The position numbers and the translations under genes were made by a program. A stretch of DNA of 6,774 bases from Polaromonas sp. Its GTDB lineage: Bacteria; Pseudomonadota; Gammaproteobacteria; Burkholderiales; Burkholderiaceae_C. The DNA lies in NCBI GenBank assembly GCA_026786065.1, contig JAJAYS010000328.1:1-6774 (forward strand), written 5' to 3'. The notes under the pieces are model-generated. The model saw only the letters and a list, made by a program, of their open reading frames with translations. It ran no database searches and was not told the origin of the DNA. Shown here one piece after another: positions 1-6,066 of this stretch (position 1 is its first letter; every line of letters begins with the position of its first letter).

Positions 1-1093
1 ACGCTGCAGGCGTTGCAGGCGTTGCAGGCGTTGCAGTTGGCGGCGTGGCCAGCGCGGCCGCGTCCGGCGCGGTGGCCAGGCGGTCGGCGACGGGCGCTGC
101 GGGTGACGCGGCGCGCTGCAGCGCAAGCTGCCCGCCACCCGTTAACAAAACGCCCAGCACAAGCGCCAGCACCGCGGCCATCGCGCCCGCAACAAGCAGC
201 GGCAGACTGCGTTGGCGTTTATGGCCGGAAGCCATCGCCGCGACGGGCGGGTCGAACACCTCGGCGGCGGCTTTTTCGACGATGCGCTGGTTGACCGCAG
301 CCTTGCCGCCGGCATAGGCGCCGAGCAGCGCCCGGTCGCACAGCAAATTGATACGACGCGGCACGCCGCGCGCGACCCGGTGAATGCGCCTGAGGGCTTT
401 GTCGTCAAACGGCAAAGCGCCCTTGAGCCCCGAGACTTCGAGTCGGTGCTGCACGTACTGCGCGGTCTCGGCTTCGGTCAGCGCCTCCAGGTGGTAGCGC
501 GCAATGACCCGCTGGGCCAGTTGCTCAAGCTCCGGCTGCTGCAGTTTTGTGCGCAGCTGCGGTTGGCCGATCAGCACGATCTGCAGCAGCTTGCGCTCGC
601 TGGTTTCCAGGTTGGTTAGCAGGCGCAACTGCTCCAGCACGTCGGGCGACAGGTTTTGCGCCTCGTCGATGATCAGCACGTTGTTCTGGCCGGCCGCATG
701 GGCCTGGATCAAAAACGCGTTTAGCGGATCGATGTAGTCCTTGACGCTCGGCATCGGCCGGTCGGCCGGCGGCGCAATATGAAACTCCTCGCAGATCGAC
801 TGCAGCAGCTCGATCACCGTGAGCTTGGGGTTGAAGATGTAGGCCACGTTGCACGTGGGCGGAATCTGCTCCAGAAAGCAGCGGCAGACCGTCGTCTTGC
901 CGGTGCCGATCTCGCCGGTCAGCAGAACGAAGCCGCCACCAGCGCCACCCGGGTTGCCGTTGCCGCTGCCGCCGCCGACGCCATACAACAGGTGCGCCAG
1001 CGCTTCGCGGTGCCGCCGACTCATGAACAGCATGTGCGGGTCGGGCGCAATCGAAAACGGCAACTGCTTCAGGCCGAAAAAGGGCACGTACAT
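1..1093 (-). CDS. ExeA/GspA-like AAA ATPase with a C-terminal membrane anchor (partial, C-terminus beyond left edge)
   Basis: The frame stays open from ATG at 1093 to the left edge (364 codons). The N-terminus MYVPFFGLKQLPFSIAPDP is the signature opening of ExeA/GspA-type ATPases. A Walker A motif GEIGTGKTT lies at residues 60-68 (Lys66) and a Walker B LIIDEAQ at 140-146. The downstream GQPQL and GVPRRINLLCDRALL segments are typical of the family. A hydrophobic segment at about 297-317 follows the basic HKRQR, so the ATPase domain should be cytoplasmic and the Ala/Pro/Thr-rich tail periplasmic. Relatives (ExeA with ExeB) use ATP to help insert the type II secretion secretin through peptidoglycan. 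A gspB-like partner would be expected beyond the left edge, which is inference. Two oddities are a Gly-rich insertion at residues 38-54 and Ala-Thr-Pro repeats near the edge. No clear Shine-Dalgarno sequence precedes the ATG. Related ATPases of exopolysaccharide/exosortase loci share this fold, so the secretion role is less certain than the family. Confidence 0.9.
   Translation of the reverse strand, partial: MYVPFFGLKQLPFSIAPDPHMLFMSRRHREALAHLLYGVGGGSGNGNPGGAGGGFVLLTGEIGTGKTTVCRCFLEQIPPTCNVAYIFNPKLTVIELLQSICEEFHIAPPADRPMPSVKDYIDPLNAFLIQAHAAGQNNVLIIDEAQNLSPDVLEQLRLLTNLETSERKLLQIVLIGQPQLRTKLQQPELEQLAQRVIARYHLEALTEAETAQYVQHRLEVSGLKGALPFDDKALRRIHRVARGVPRRINLLCDRALLGAYAGGKAAVNQRIVEKAAAEVFDPPVAAMASGHKRQRSLPLLVAGAMAAVLALVLGVLLTGGGQLALQRAASPAAPVADRLATAPDAAALATPPTATPATPATPAA
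5..36. repeat. 9-bp tandem repeat inside the ATPase gene
   Basis: The unit TGCAGGCGT occurs three times, at 5-13, 14-22 and 23-31, followed by a partial fourth copy to 36. On the minus strand it encodes repeated Ala-Thr-Pro in the periplasmic tail of the ATPase. The unit is a multiple of three, so copy-number change would alter linker length without shifting the frame. Confidence 0.85.
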
Positions 1094-1133
1094 GGCGGCA
1101 AGAATACCGCAGGCGCTCAACAGCGCGGCGCCC

Positions 1134-2411
1134 TCAAGCAGTCGAAACCGCCGGAACCGAATCCCGTCGAGCGCGTTTGACGTTAAACACCGTCGCAATC
1201 AGCATCAGCTGCACCAGAGCCAGCACCATGAAGACCGCCACATGGCGCTGCTGGTCGAGCAGCAGGCCAAAAGCCAGAGGCGCCGCGGCCTGGCCTATGT
1301 CGAAGCCCGAGTAAACCAGGCCGTAAACCCGGCCGCTGGACTTCACCGGGGTCGAGCGCTTGATGATCAGATCGCGCGACGGGCCGCCCAGCCCTGAGCC
1401 AAACCCCATCACGCCAAACAGCACCGGCACCAGCACGTCGGGCAGGCTTGCAAGGCCCAGGCTCAGCGCCGTACCGGCAGCCAGCAGCAGCCCGAGCGAC
1501 ACCACCGCCTCGGCGCGCGCCGGCTGGGCTGCCAGAAAGCCGCCCAGCAGCATGCCGGCGGCGCTGCACACCATGTAGGCCGACAAACACAGGGCGACGA
1601 GGCCGATGGGCACGCCGTGCAGCTGGCGCGCCGCCTCGGGCGCGAAGGCCTGCACCGCGCTGAGCACGATGCCATACAACACCAGGAAAAACAGGCACAT
1701 CCAGACCGCCGGAATGCGGATGAAGTCGAAACTGCCGCTTGCGGGCACCGGGCCGGTTCTGGAGCTCGCCACGCCGTCGGCGGCGGCCCCAGTTGCCGCC
1801 GGCAGACTGAGCCTGGCCCGGTGCCACACCAGCAGCGCCAGCACCGACAGAATCAGCAGGCCGGCCAGCGCCAGCGCCACACGCCAGGAAAAGGCAAACG
1901 CGATGGGTACCAGCAGCGCCGGCGCCAGCGCCCAGCCCAGGCTGCCGGTGATCCCGTGCGTGCTGTAGGCATGGCCCAGACGGAGCGCGCTGATTTTGCG
2001 GTTGAGCAGCGTGTAGTTGACCGGGTGAAACACCCCGTTGCCGACCCCCGCCAGCACCGCGAAGCCAGCCAGCATCGAGTAGCTGGTGCTGGCCGCGTAA
2101 CCGAGGGCGGCCAGGCCGAGCAGCGCCAAGCCGCCGAACAGCACCGGCCGAGGTCCGACGCGGTCCACCACAAACCCCGACGCCGCCTGCACCGCACACG
2201 AGACGACGAAGAACAGCGTCATCAGCAGGCCCAGCTCGGTGTAGCTGACGCTGAAAGCGTCTTTCAGCCACGGGAACAGCGGCGGCAGCAGCAACTGACT
2301 GAAATGGCTGACCGCATGGGCGCTGCCGACCAGTGCGATGACGCTGGCGTCCTGGCGCAGCGGCACGACCGATGCGCCGGGCGGGGTGGCGTGGGCGCTT
2401 GAATCGGTCAT
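1134..2411 (-). CDS. Major facilitator superfamily transporter, Fsr-like (putative efflux)
   Basis: This 425-residue integral inner-membrane protein has the length and hydrophobic pattern of a 12-helix MFS carrier. The N-terminal half starts near residue 24 with SAHAVSHFSQLLLPPLFPWL, then has the loop 2-3 motif GFVVDRVGPRP (79-89) and GNGVFHPVNYTLLN from residue 124. The order of an early His-rich helix and then a G-x-G-x-x-HP segment resembles the fosmidomycin-resistance (Fsr) branch. A hydrophilic Ala/Ser/Gly-rich loop at about 200-235 separates the halves. The second half carries GFGSGLGGPSRD and a GRVYGLVYSGFDIGQA segment. Substrate cannot be read from the sequence. ATG at 2411 was chosen; an in-frame TTG at 2417 would add two residues, and neither has a clear ribosome-binding site. 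The gene diverges from otnK across 448 bp and ends 40 bp before the ATPase gene on the same strand. That gap has a small inverted repeat but no T-tract, so cotranscription is possible. Efflux is inferred from resemblance; a role in tetronate uptake cannot be excluded. Confidence 0.88.
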   Translation of the reverse strand: MTDSSAHATPPGASVVPLRQDASVIALVGSAHAVSHFSQLLLPPLFPWLKDAFSVSYTELGLLMTLFFVVSCAVQAASGFVVDRVGPRPVLFGGLALLGLAALGYAASTSYSMLAGFAVLAGVGNGVFHPVNYTLLNRKISALRLGHAYSTHGITGSLGWALAPALLVPIAFAFSWRVALALAGLLILSVLALLVWHRARLSLPAATGAAADGVASSRTGPVPASGSFDFIRIPAVWMCLFFLVLYGIVLSAVQAFAPEAARQLHGVPIGLVALCLSAYMVCSAAGMLLGGFLAAQPARAEAVVSLGLLLAAGTALSLGLASLPDVLVPVLFGVMGFGSGLGGPSRDLIIKRSTPVKSSGRVYGLVYSGFDIGQAAAPLAFGLLLDQQRHVAVFMVLALVQLMLIATVFNVKRARRDSVPAVSTA

Positions 2412-2459
2412 CGACAAATCGTACTACCGGCTCAAGCTGCTGTCATCGGGCCGCGGCGC

Positions 2460-2481
2460 CAGATGCGCTTGCGCGCATCTG
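2460..2481. repeat. Perfect 9-bp inverted repeat with 4-nt loop upstream of the MFS gene
   Basis: The left arm CAGATGCGC (2460-2468) and right arm GCGCATCTG (2473-2481) are exact reverse complements around TTGC. It lies 49 bp upstream of the MFS start codon. It could be a hairpin in the MFS mRNA leader, a regulator operator, or a chance GC palindrome. No T-tract follows on either strand, so an intrinsic terminator is not supported. Confidence 0.6.
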
Positions 2482-2541
2482 AACAGCATGAAGAAAACCG
2501 GGCTCTGGCCGCGCTGCGATCTACGAGGCAGCGTTCCCTTC

Positions 2542-2570
2542 TTGCCCCCTCTTCCTTGGGCGGAGGGCAA
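2542..2570. repeat. Imperfect hairpin (C-rich/G-rich arms)
   Basis: TTGCCCCCTC (2542-2551) pairs with GAGGGCAA (2563-2570), leaving a two-C bulge and an 11-nt loop. This resembles the CCCTC/GAGGG stems of short interspersed palindromes common in GC-rich proteobacterial intergenic DNA. There is no adjacent T-tract. It may be a REP-like remnant; function unknown. Confidence 0.4.
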
Positions 2571-2639
2571 AGCACCCGCGCCCTGACCCTATCCCGGAGC
2601 AGGAAGAAAAAGCAATTGCAGACGCGAATCCCTGAGGAG

Positions 2640-2712
2640 CTAGTAAAGTTTAAGAAAATACCCGGCTTTGGCCAATATTTACCGGCGTTAACAGCTATTA
2701 AAATAATAGCGA
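2640..2712 (+). promoter_or_regulatory. AT-rich block, candidate promoter region of the otn operon
   Basis: This is the most AT-rich stretch of the divergent region and lies 148-220 bp upstream of otnK. TTTAAG at 2649-2654, 18 bp before CATAT-like CAATAT at 2673-2678, is a possible but poor sigma-70 pair. The 3' end of the block is the palindromic repeat at 2684-2713, so some of the AT-richness belongs to that repeat. The promoter call is inferred from composition and position only. Confidence 0.25.
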
Positions 2713-2713
2713 C
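2684..2713. repeat. Interspersed palindromic repeat, copy 1
   Basis: A 30-bp segment matches 5929-5958 at 26 of 30 positions without gaps. Its core at 2694-2710 is a perfect hairpin: GCTATTA, loop AAA, TAATAGC. An 8-bp palindrome TTGGCCAA (2668-2675) lies just upstream, in the position where copy 2 has its own small hairpin. From memory, AGCTAT(n)ATAGC cores are abundant in Comamonadaceae intergenic DNA; that is recollection, not a search result. Confidence 0.7.
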
Positions 2714-2859
2714 TGGCGCTGCCTGCCAGCGCACCGGCCGGCCAGCAGCATGTCGCCACCGGCCTTGCTACCATGCGTTTTCGACCCAGCCGGGCACGGC
2801 CAACGGCGGCCCGGTCTTATTGCCTTCTTCATCCAACCGCATCCCCCCGCCCACCCCAC

Positions 2860-4140
2860 ATGACCGTTTTGCTGGGCTGCATTGCCGACGACTTCACCGG
2901 TGCGACCGATCTGGCCAACACCCTCGTGCGCAGCGGCATGCGCGTGCTGCAAACCATAGGCGTGCCAGACGCGCCGCTGACCGAGCCGGCCGACGCGGTA
3001 GTGGTCGCGCTGAAGTCGCGCACCATCGACGCGAAGGAAGCCGTCACCCAGTCGCTTGCCGCGCTGCGCTGGCTGCAAGCCCAGGGCGCGCAGCAGTTTT
3101 ATTTCAAGGTCTGCTCGACCTTCGACAGCACACCGCAGGGCAACATCGGCCCGGTGACCGACGCCCTGATGGACACGCTGGCTGCCGACTTCGCATTGGT
3201 GACGCCGGCCTTTCCCGACAACGCGCGCACGGTGTTCAAAGGCCACCTGTTCGTCGGCGACCTGCTGCTCAGCGAGAGCGGCATGCAGCACCACCCTCTG
3301 ACGCCGATGCTCGATGCCAACCTGGTGCGGGTGCTGCAGGCGCAGACGACGCGCCGGGTCGGGCTGATCGACTACGCGGTGGTGGCGCGCGGGCTGCAGG
3401 CCATCGCGGCGCGCATCGCGCAGTTGCGCGGCGATGGCGTCACGCTGGCGATTGCCGACGCCGTGTCCAACGCCGACCTGCTGCGCCTGGGCGCGGCGCT
3501 CAAAGGGGCCAGGCTGATGACCGCCGGCTCCGGTCTGGCCATCGGCCTGGCGCAGAATTTCGGCATTCAGCCATCGGCAAGTGCATCGCAGTTGCCGCCA
3601 GCGCACGGGTTTCAGGCAATCGTTTCGGGCAGTTGCTCTGCGGCCACCAACCGGCAGGTGGCCGCATTCCAAAGCGCGGGACAGCCCGCGATGGCGATAG
3701 ACCCGATGCGCATCGCGGCTGGCGAGGACGTGGCCGGTGCGGCGCTGGCCTGGGCCGGGCCGCTGCTCCGGCACGGCCCGGTGCTGGTGTATTCGTCGGC
3801 CGAGGCCAGTGAAGTGAAAGCGGTGCAGGGCCAACTCGGCGTGGCCGATGCCGGCGCGCTGGTCGAAGCCACGCTGGCCCGCATCGGCTGTGGGCTGGTG
3901 GCGCTGGGAGTCGGCCAGTTGGTGGTAGCGGGCGGTGAAACCTCGGGCGCCTGCGTTCAGGCGCTGGGCATTTCACGGCTGCGTATCGGGCCGCAGATCG
4001 ACCCCGGTGTGCCCTGGTGCCATGCACTCGCGCATCAGGACACCGGCCGGACCGCCCTGCACATCGCGCTCAAGTCCGGCAACTTCGGCGGCGACGATTT
4101 TTTCACCAAAGCATTTACCTCAGTGGGCACTGCAGCATGA
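2860..4140 (+). CDS. otnK: 3-oxo-tetronate kinase (OtnK, four-carbon acid sugar kinase family)
   Basis: This cytoplasmic kinase of 426 residues phosphorylates 3-oxo-tetronate to 3-oxo-tetronate 4-phosphate using ATP, in threonate/erythronate breakdown. The family N-terminal motif IADDFTGATDLAN begins at residue 8. KVCSTFDSTPQGNIGPV follows at 83-99, then a PAFPDNARTVFKGHLFV segment. The C-terminal nucleotide-binding half has SGSCS, VAGGETSG (356-363) and SGNFG (406-410). The protein aligns by eye over its whole length with E. coli YgbK. ATG at 2860 was chosen because the family begins a few residues before IADDFTGA; an upstream in-frame ATG at 2773 would add 29 Arg/Pro-rich residues not typical of the family. 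The start has a C-rich leader (2845-2859) with no Shine-Dalgarno sequence. The stop codon overlaps the otnC start as ATGA, indicating translational coupling. No frameshift or missing motif was seen. Confidence 0.95.
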   Translation: MTVLLGCIADDFTGATDLANTLVRSGMRVLQTIGVPDAPLTEPADAVVVALKSRTIDAKEAVTQSLAALRWLQAQGAQQFYFKVCSTFDSTPQGNIGPVTDALMDTLAADFALVTPAFPDNARTVFKGHLFVGDLLLSESGMQHHPLTPMLDANLVRVLQAQTTRRVGLIDYAVVARGLQAIAARIAQLRGDGVTLAIADAVSNADLLRLGAALKGARLMTAGSGLAIGLAQNFGIQPSASASQLPPAHGFQAIVSGSCSAATNRQVAAFQSAGQPAMAIDPMRIAAGEDVAGAALAWAGPLLRHGPVLVYSSAEASEVKAVQGQLGVADAGALVEATLARIGCGLVALGVGQLVVAGGETSGACVQALGISRLRIGPQIDPGVPWCHALAHQDTGRTALHIALKSGNFGGDDFFTKAFTSVGTAA

Positions 4141-4802
4141 CCGAAACCGAAGCACGCGACGAGATGTGCCGGGTCGGCCGTAGCCTGTTCGGGCGCGGCT
4201 ACGTGCACGGCACCGCCGGCAACATCAGCATCCGGCTGGACGACGGTTTCCTGCTGACGCCGACCGACGCCTGCCTGGGTTTCCTCGACCCGGCCCGGCT
4301 GGCACGGGTCGATGCAGACGGCAAACAAACCAGCGGCGACCGGGCCAGCAAGACGCTGGCGCTGCACACCGCGATCTACACCGCCGCCCTGCCCTTCGAC
4401 AGCGCAACCCGCTGCATCGTCCACACCCACAGCACGCATGCGGTGGCACTCAGCCTGCAGCGCGATGCCGCCGAACTGCTGGAGCCGATCACGCCCTACT
4501 TCGTCATGAAGGTCGGCCACACGCCGCTGCTGGCCTACCACCGGCCCGGCGATCCGGCGGTGGCCGGAAGGGCTGCGGCGCTGATCAAACGCTACGGCGA
4601 CGCCGGCACGCCGCTGCGTGCGGTGATGCTGCAAAGACTCGGGCCGACGGTCTGGCACGACAGCCCGGCGCAGGCAATGGCCGTGCTGGAAGAACTTGAA
4701 GAAACCGCGCGCCTGACCGTGCTGGCTGGCGCACTGCAGCCCGCGCCGCTCGGTGCCCTGCAGATCGACGAACTGCGCCGCCATTTCGGCGCCCGCTGGT
4801 AG
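4137..4802 (+). CDS. otnC: 3-oxo-tetronate 4-phosphate decarboxylase (OtnC, class II aldolase/adducin family), variant active site
   Basis: This 221-residue cytoplasmic protein follows otnK with an ATGA overlap. It should convert 3-oxo-tetronate 4-phosphate to dihydroxyacetone phosphate and CO2. GTAGNIS (25-31) is the phosphate-binding loop of class II aldolases. HTHS supplies two likely metal ligands, His96 and His98. [23 protein letters not shown] and [10 protein letters not shown] match OtnC/YgbL. Two usual residues differ. The SKE motif (Glu is the aldolase acid/base) reads SKT, with Thr73. The NHGP motif (third metal His) reads RLGP, with Leu168. The frame and flanking conservation are intact and each change needs more than one base, so a simple sequencing error is unlikely. 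I have a vague memory of Burkholderiales relatives with the same variants, so this may be a subfamily rather than decay. The fold and pathway are firm; the exact mechanism and activity are less so. Confidence 0.88.
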   Translation: MTETEARDEMCRVGRSLFGRGYVHGTAGNISIRLDDGFLLTPTDACLGFLDPARLARVDADGKQTSGDRASKTLALHTAIYTAALPFDSATRCIVHTHSTHAVALSLQRDAAELLEPITPYFVMKVGHTPLLAYHRPGDPAVAGRAAALIKRYGDAGTPLRAVMLQRLGPTVWHDSPAQAMAVLEELEETARLTVLAGALQPAPLGALQIDELRRHFGARW

Positions 4803-4852
4803 CCGCGCTGGCCGGGTTTTCGCAACAGCACGCCCCGCCCCACGCCTTCCCC

Positions 4853-4900
4853 TTCACCCGTTCACCCGTTCACCCTTTCACCCTTTCACCCTTTCACCCG
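4853..4900. repeat. Octamer tandem repeat (six copies) between otnC and otnI
   Basis: Six contiguous 8-bp units TTCACCCK fill 4853-4900, reading G, G, T, T, T, G at the last position. Degenerate remnants flank them (4847-4852 and 4901-4908). The array ends 18 bp before the otnI start codon and lies in its leader. The transcript here is almost all pyrimidine plus A, with no Shine-Dalgarno sequence. Tandem octamers can change copy number by slipped-strand replication, so spacing to otnI could vary; that is inference. Confidence 0.9.
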
Positions 4901-4918
4901 TTCCAACCGACACCACCC

Positions 4919-5734
4919 ATGCCACGCTTCGCCGCCAACCTGTCCATGCTCTACACCGAGCTGCCGTTTCTTGACCGCTTCGATGCCGCCGCCAGGGACG
5001 GCTTCACCGCGGTCGAATTTTTGTTTCCGTATGCCAGTCCGGCCAAAGAGATCGCCACCCGCTTGCAGGCCAACGGCTTGCAGCAAGTGCTGTTCAATGG
5101 CCCGCCCGGAGGCGCCACGCCCGACGCGATCGACCAGGCCTGGGCCGGCGGCCAGCGCGGCACCGCCTGCCTGCCGGGGCGCGAGGACGAGTTTCGGGCC
5201 GGCGTGCAGTTGGCTCTCGAATACGCCGAGGTTCTCGACTGCCCGCGCATTCATCTGATGGCTGGCTTGATGCCTGAAGGCGCAGGCCGCGAAGAGCTTC
5301 GCGAGGTGTATGTCGAGAATCTGCGCTGGGCCTCCCGCCAGGCCGCGCAGGCCGGCCGCGACCTGATGATCGAGCCGATCAACACCCGCGACGTGCCCGG
5401 TTTTTTCCTGAACCGCCAGGACCAGGCCCACGCGGTGCTGGCCGATGTCGGCGCGATCAATCTGAAAGTCCAGATGGACCTTTACCACTGCCAGATCGTC
5501 GAAGGCGATGTGGCGATGAAGCTGCGTCAGTACCTGCCCACAGGCCGCGTCGGCCACATGCAGATCGCCGGCGTGCCCGAGCGGCATGAGCCCGATATTG
5601 GTGAGCTCAACTACCCCTATCTGTTTGCGCTGATCGACGAACTGGGCTGGGACGGCTGGCTCGGTTGCGAGTACCGGCCACGCGCGGGCACTTCGGCAGG
5701 ACTTGGCTGGCTGCCGCATGCCAAGAGCACCTAA
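4919..5734 (+). CDS. otnI: 2-oxo-tetronate isomerase (OtnI, hydroxypyruvate isomerase family)
   Basis: This 271-residue cytoplasmic TIM-barrel enzyme interconverts 2-oxo-tetronate and 3-oxo-tetronate, feeding Otn[22 protein letters not shown] is the characteristic N-terminus, nearly identical to E. coli Ygb[15 protein letters not shown] and HLMAG follow. The two catalytic Glu residues expected for the Hyi fold are visible: Glu152 in MIEPIN and Glu251 in GCEYRP. Metal-site candidates are Asp and His in QMDLYHCQI, and GHMQIAG follows. The C-terminal GLGWL segment also matches YgbM. One difference is a longer loop at residues 61-75 (GPPGG, then [10 protein letters not shown]), where YgbM has about eight fewer residues. 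ATG at 4919 fits the family start exactly. The gene lies 116 bp after otnC, behind an octamer array and without a visible ribosome-binding site. It is probably still in the otn transcript, since no terminator was found in that gap. Confidence 0.94.
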   Translation: MPRFAANLSMLYTELPFLDRFDAAARDGFTAVEFLFPYASPAKEIATRLQANGLQQVLFNGPPGGATPDAIDQAWAGGQRGTACLPGREDEFRAGVQLALEYAEVLDCPRIHLMAGLMPEGAGREELREVYVENLRWASRQAAQAGRDLMIEPINTRDVPGFFLNRQDQAHAVLADVGAINLKVQMDLYHCQIVEGDVAMKLRQYLPTGRVGHMQIAGVPERHEPDIGELNYPYLFALIDELGWDGWLGCEYRPRAGTSAGLGWLPHAKST

Positions 5735-5905
5735 AAGCCACGGGCGCGCTGACTGACTGTGGCCTATTGAACCCGGCACCGAAGGCGTTTCGAGCCCATG
5801 CATGCGACTTTTCGGCCTTCCGCCGTCACGCCCTTTGACCGGCACCAGGCGTTTCCAGGAAGCCGCCGGCTTTGCGACAAAATGTGACTTACTTTTGAGC
5901 AAAAC

Positions 5906-5923
5906 TTGCTTTAAACCAAGCAA
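5906..5923. repeat. Small perfect hairpin next to repeat copy 2
   Basis: TTGCTT (5906-5911) and AAGCAA (5918-5923) are exact reverse complements around a 6-nt loop. The hairpin lies 5 bp before the 30-bp repeat at 5929-5958 and is probably part of the same composite element, since copy 1 also has a short palindrome at this position. Confidence 0.5.
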
Positions 5924-5928
5924 ATACA

Positions 5929-5958
5929 GGCGTAAGCAGCTATCATAATAATAGCGAC
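5929..5958. repeat. Interspersed palindromic repeat, copy 2
   Basis: It matches copy 1 (2684-2713) at 26 of 30 positions. The core at 5939-5955 is GCTATCA, loop TAA, TAATAGC, with one mismatch between arms. It lies 108 bp upstream of the DUF3014 start codon, on the same strand and in the same orientation as copy 1 relative to otnK. Confidence 0.7.
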
Positions 5959-6066
5959 AGCCACCGTCAGCGACGGGCTTTCGCCGCGTCTGGAGAAGGG
6001 CTTTGCAGCCCCGCGCAGGCCCGAAATTCGTACCATAGGCGGTCCGTTTCAACTCAGATCCAAGCC

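Larger units (their letters stand above)
2412..2859. other. Divergent intergenic region between the MFS gene and otnK
   Basis: These 448 bp have no convincing gene. Overlapping open frames on both strands give low-complexity Arg/Ala-rich translations typical of GC-rich non-coding DNA. The region holds a perfect inverted repeat (2460-2481), an imperfect hairpin (2542-2570), an AT-rich block (about 2640-2712) with a palindromic repeat, and a C-rich leader just before otnK. Promoters for the MFS gene and the otn operon must lie here or within the repeats, but no confident -35/-10 pair is visible. Confidence 0.75.
5735..6066. other. Intergenic region between otnI and the DUF3014 gene
   Basis: These 332 bp have no convincing gene. 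Short inverted repeats occur after otnI (GCCAC/GTGGC near the stop codon; GAAGGC at 5781-5786 with GCCTTC at 5815-5820), but loops are long and no T-tract follows, so no terminator is called. An AT-rich block at about 5877-5955 carries two adjacent hairpins, including copy 2 of the interspersed repeat. A small stem CCGTC/GACGG lies at 5964-5976. The promoter for the next gene is probably in this region but cannot be placed. Confidence 0.7.

Noticed and set aside
1183..2271. Alternative minus-strand open frame of 362 codons within the MFS gene
   Set aside because: It is Arg/Gly-rich with no hydrophobic helices, in a different frame of the same strand as the clear membrane transporter.
2684..2713. 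The two palindromic repeats as a CRISPR array or phage attachment sites
   Set aside because: There are only two copies over 3 kb apart, no regular spacing, no cas genes, and no integrase or tRNA gene in the window.
2432..2734. 100-codon minus-strand open frame in the divergent intergenic region
   Set aside because: It would overlap repeats and hairpins, has no recognisable domain, and its Cys/Arg-rich composition fits random translation of non-coding DNA.
2698..3834. Minus-strand open frame of 378 codons opposite otnK
   Set aside because: It is a His/Arg/Gln-rich antisense translation with no motif, fully explained as a shadow of otnK.
4137..4802. otnC as a pseudogene because of missing active-site residues
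   Set aside because: The frame is intact at normal length with a coupled start, and all other family motifs are preserved, which fits a functional variant better than decay.
5737..5820. Possible intrinsic terminator after otnI
   Set aside because: The stems found are only 5-6 bp with loops of 17-28 nt and no T-tract, too weak to call.
4886..6052. Long minus-strand open frame of 388 codons opposite otnI
   Set aside because: It lies antisense to otnI, which has full-length family similarity and catalytic residues. The antisense translation has no recognisable domain and is the usual shadow frame of GC-rich coding DNA.
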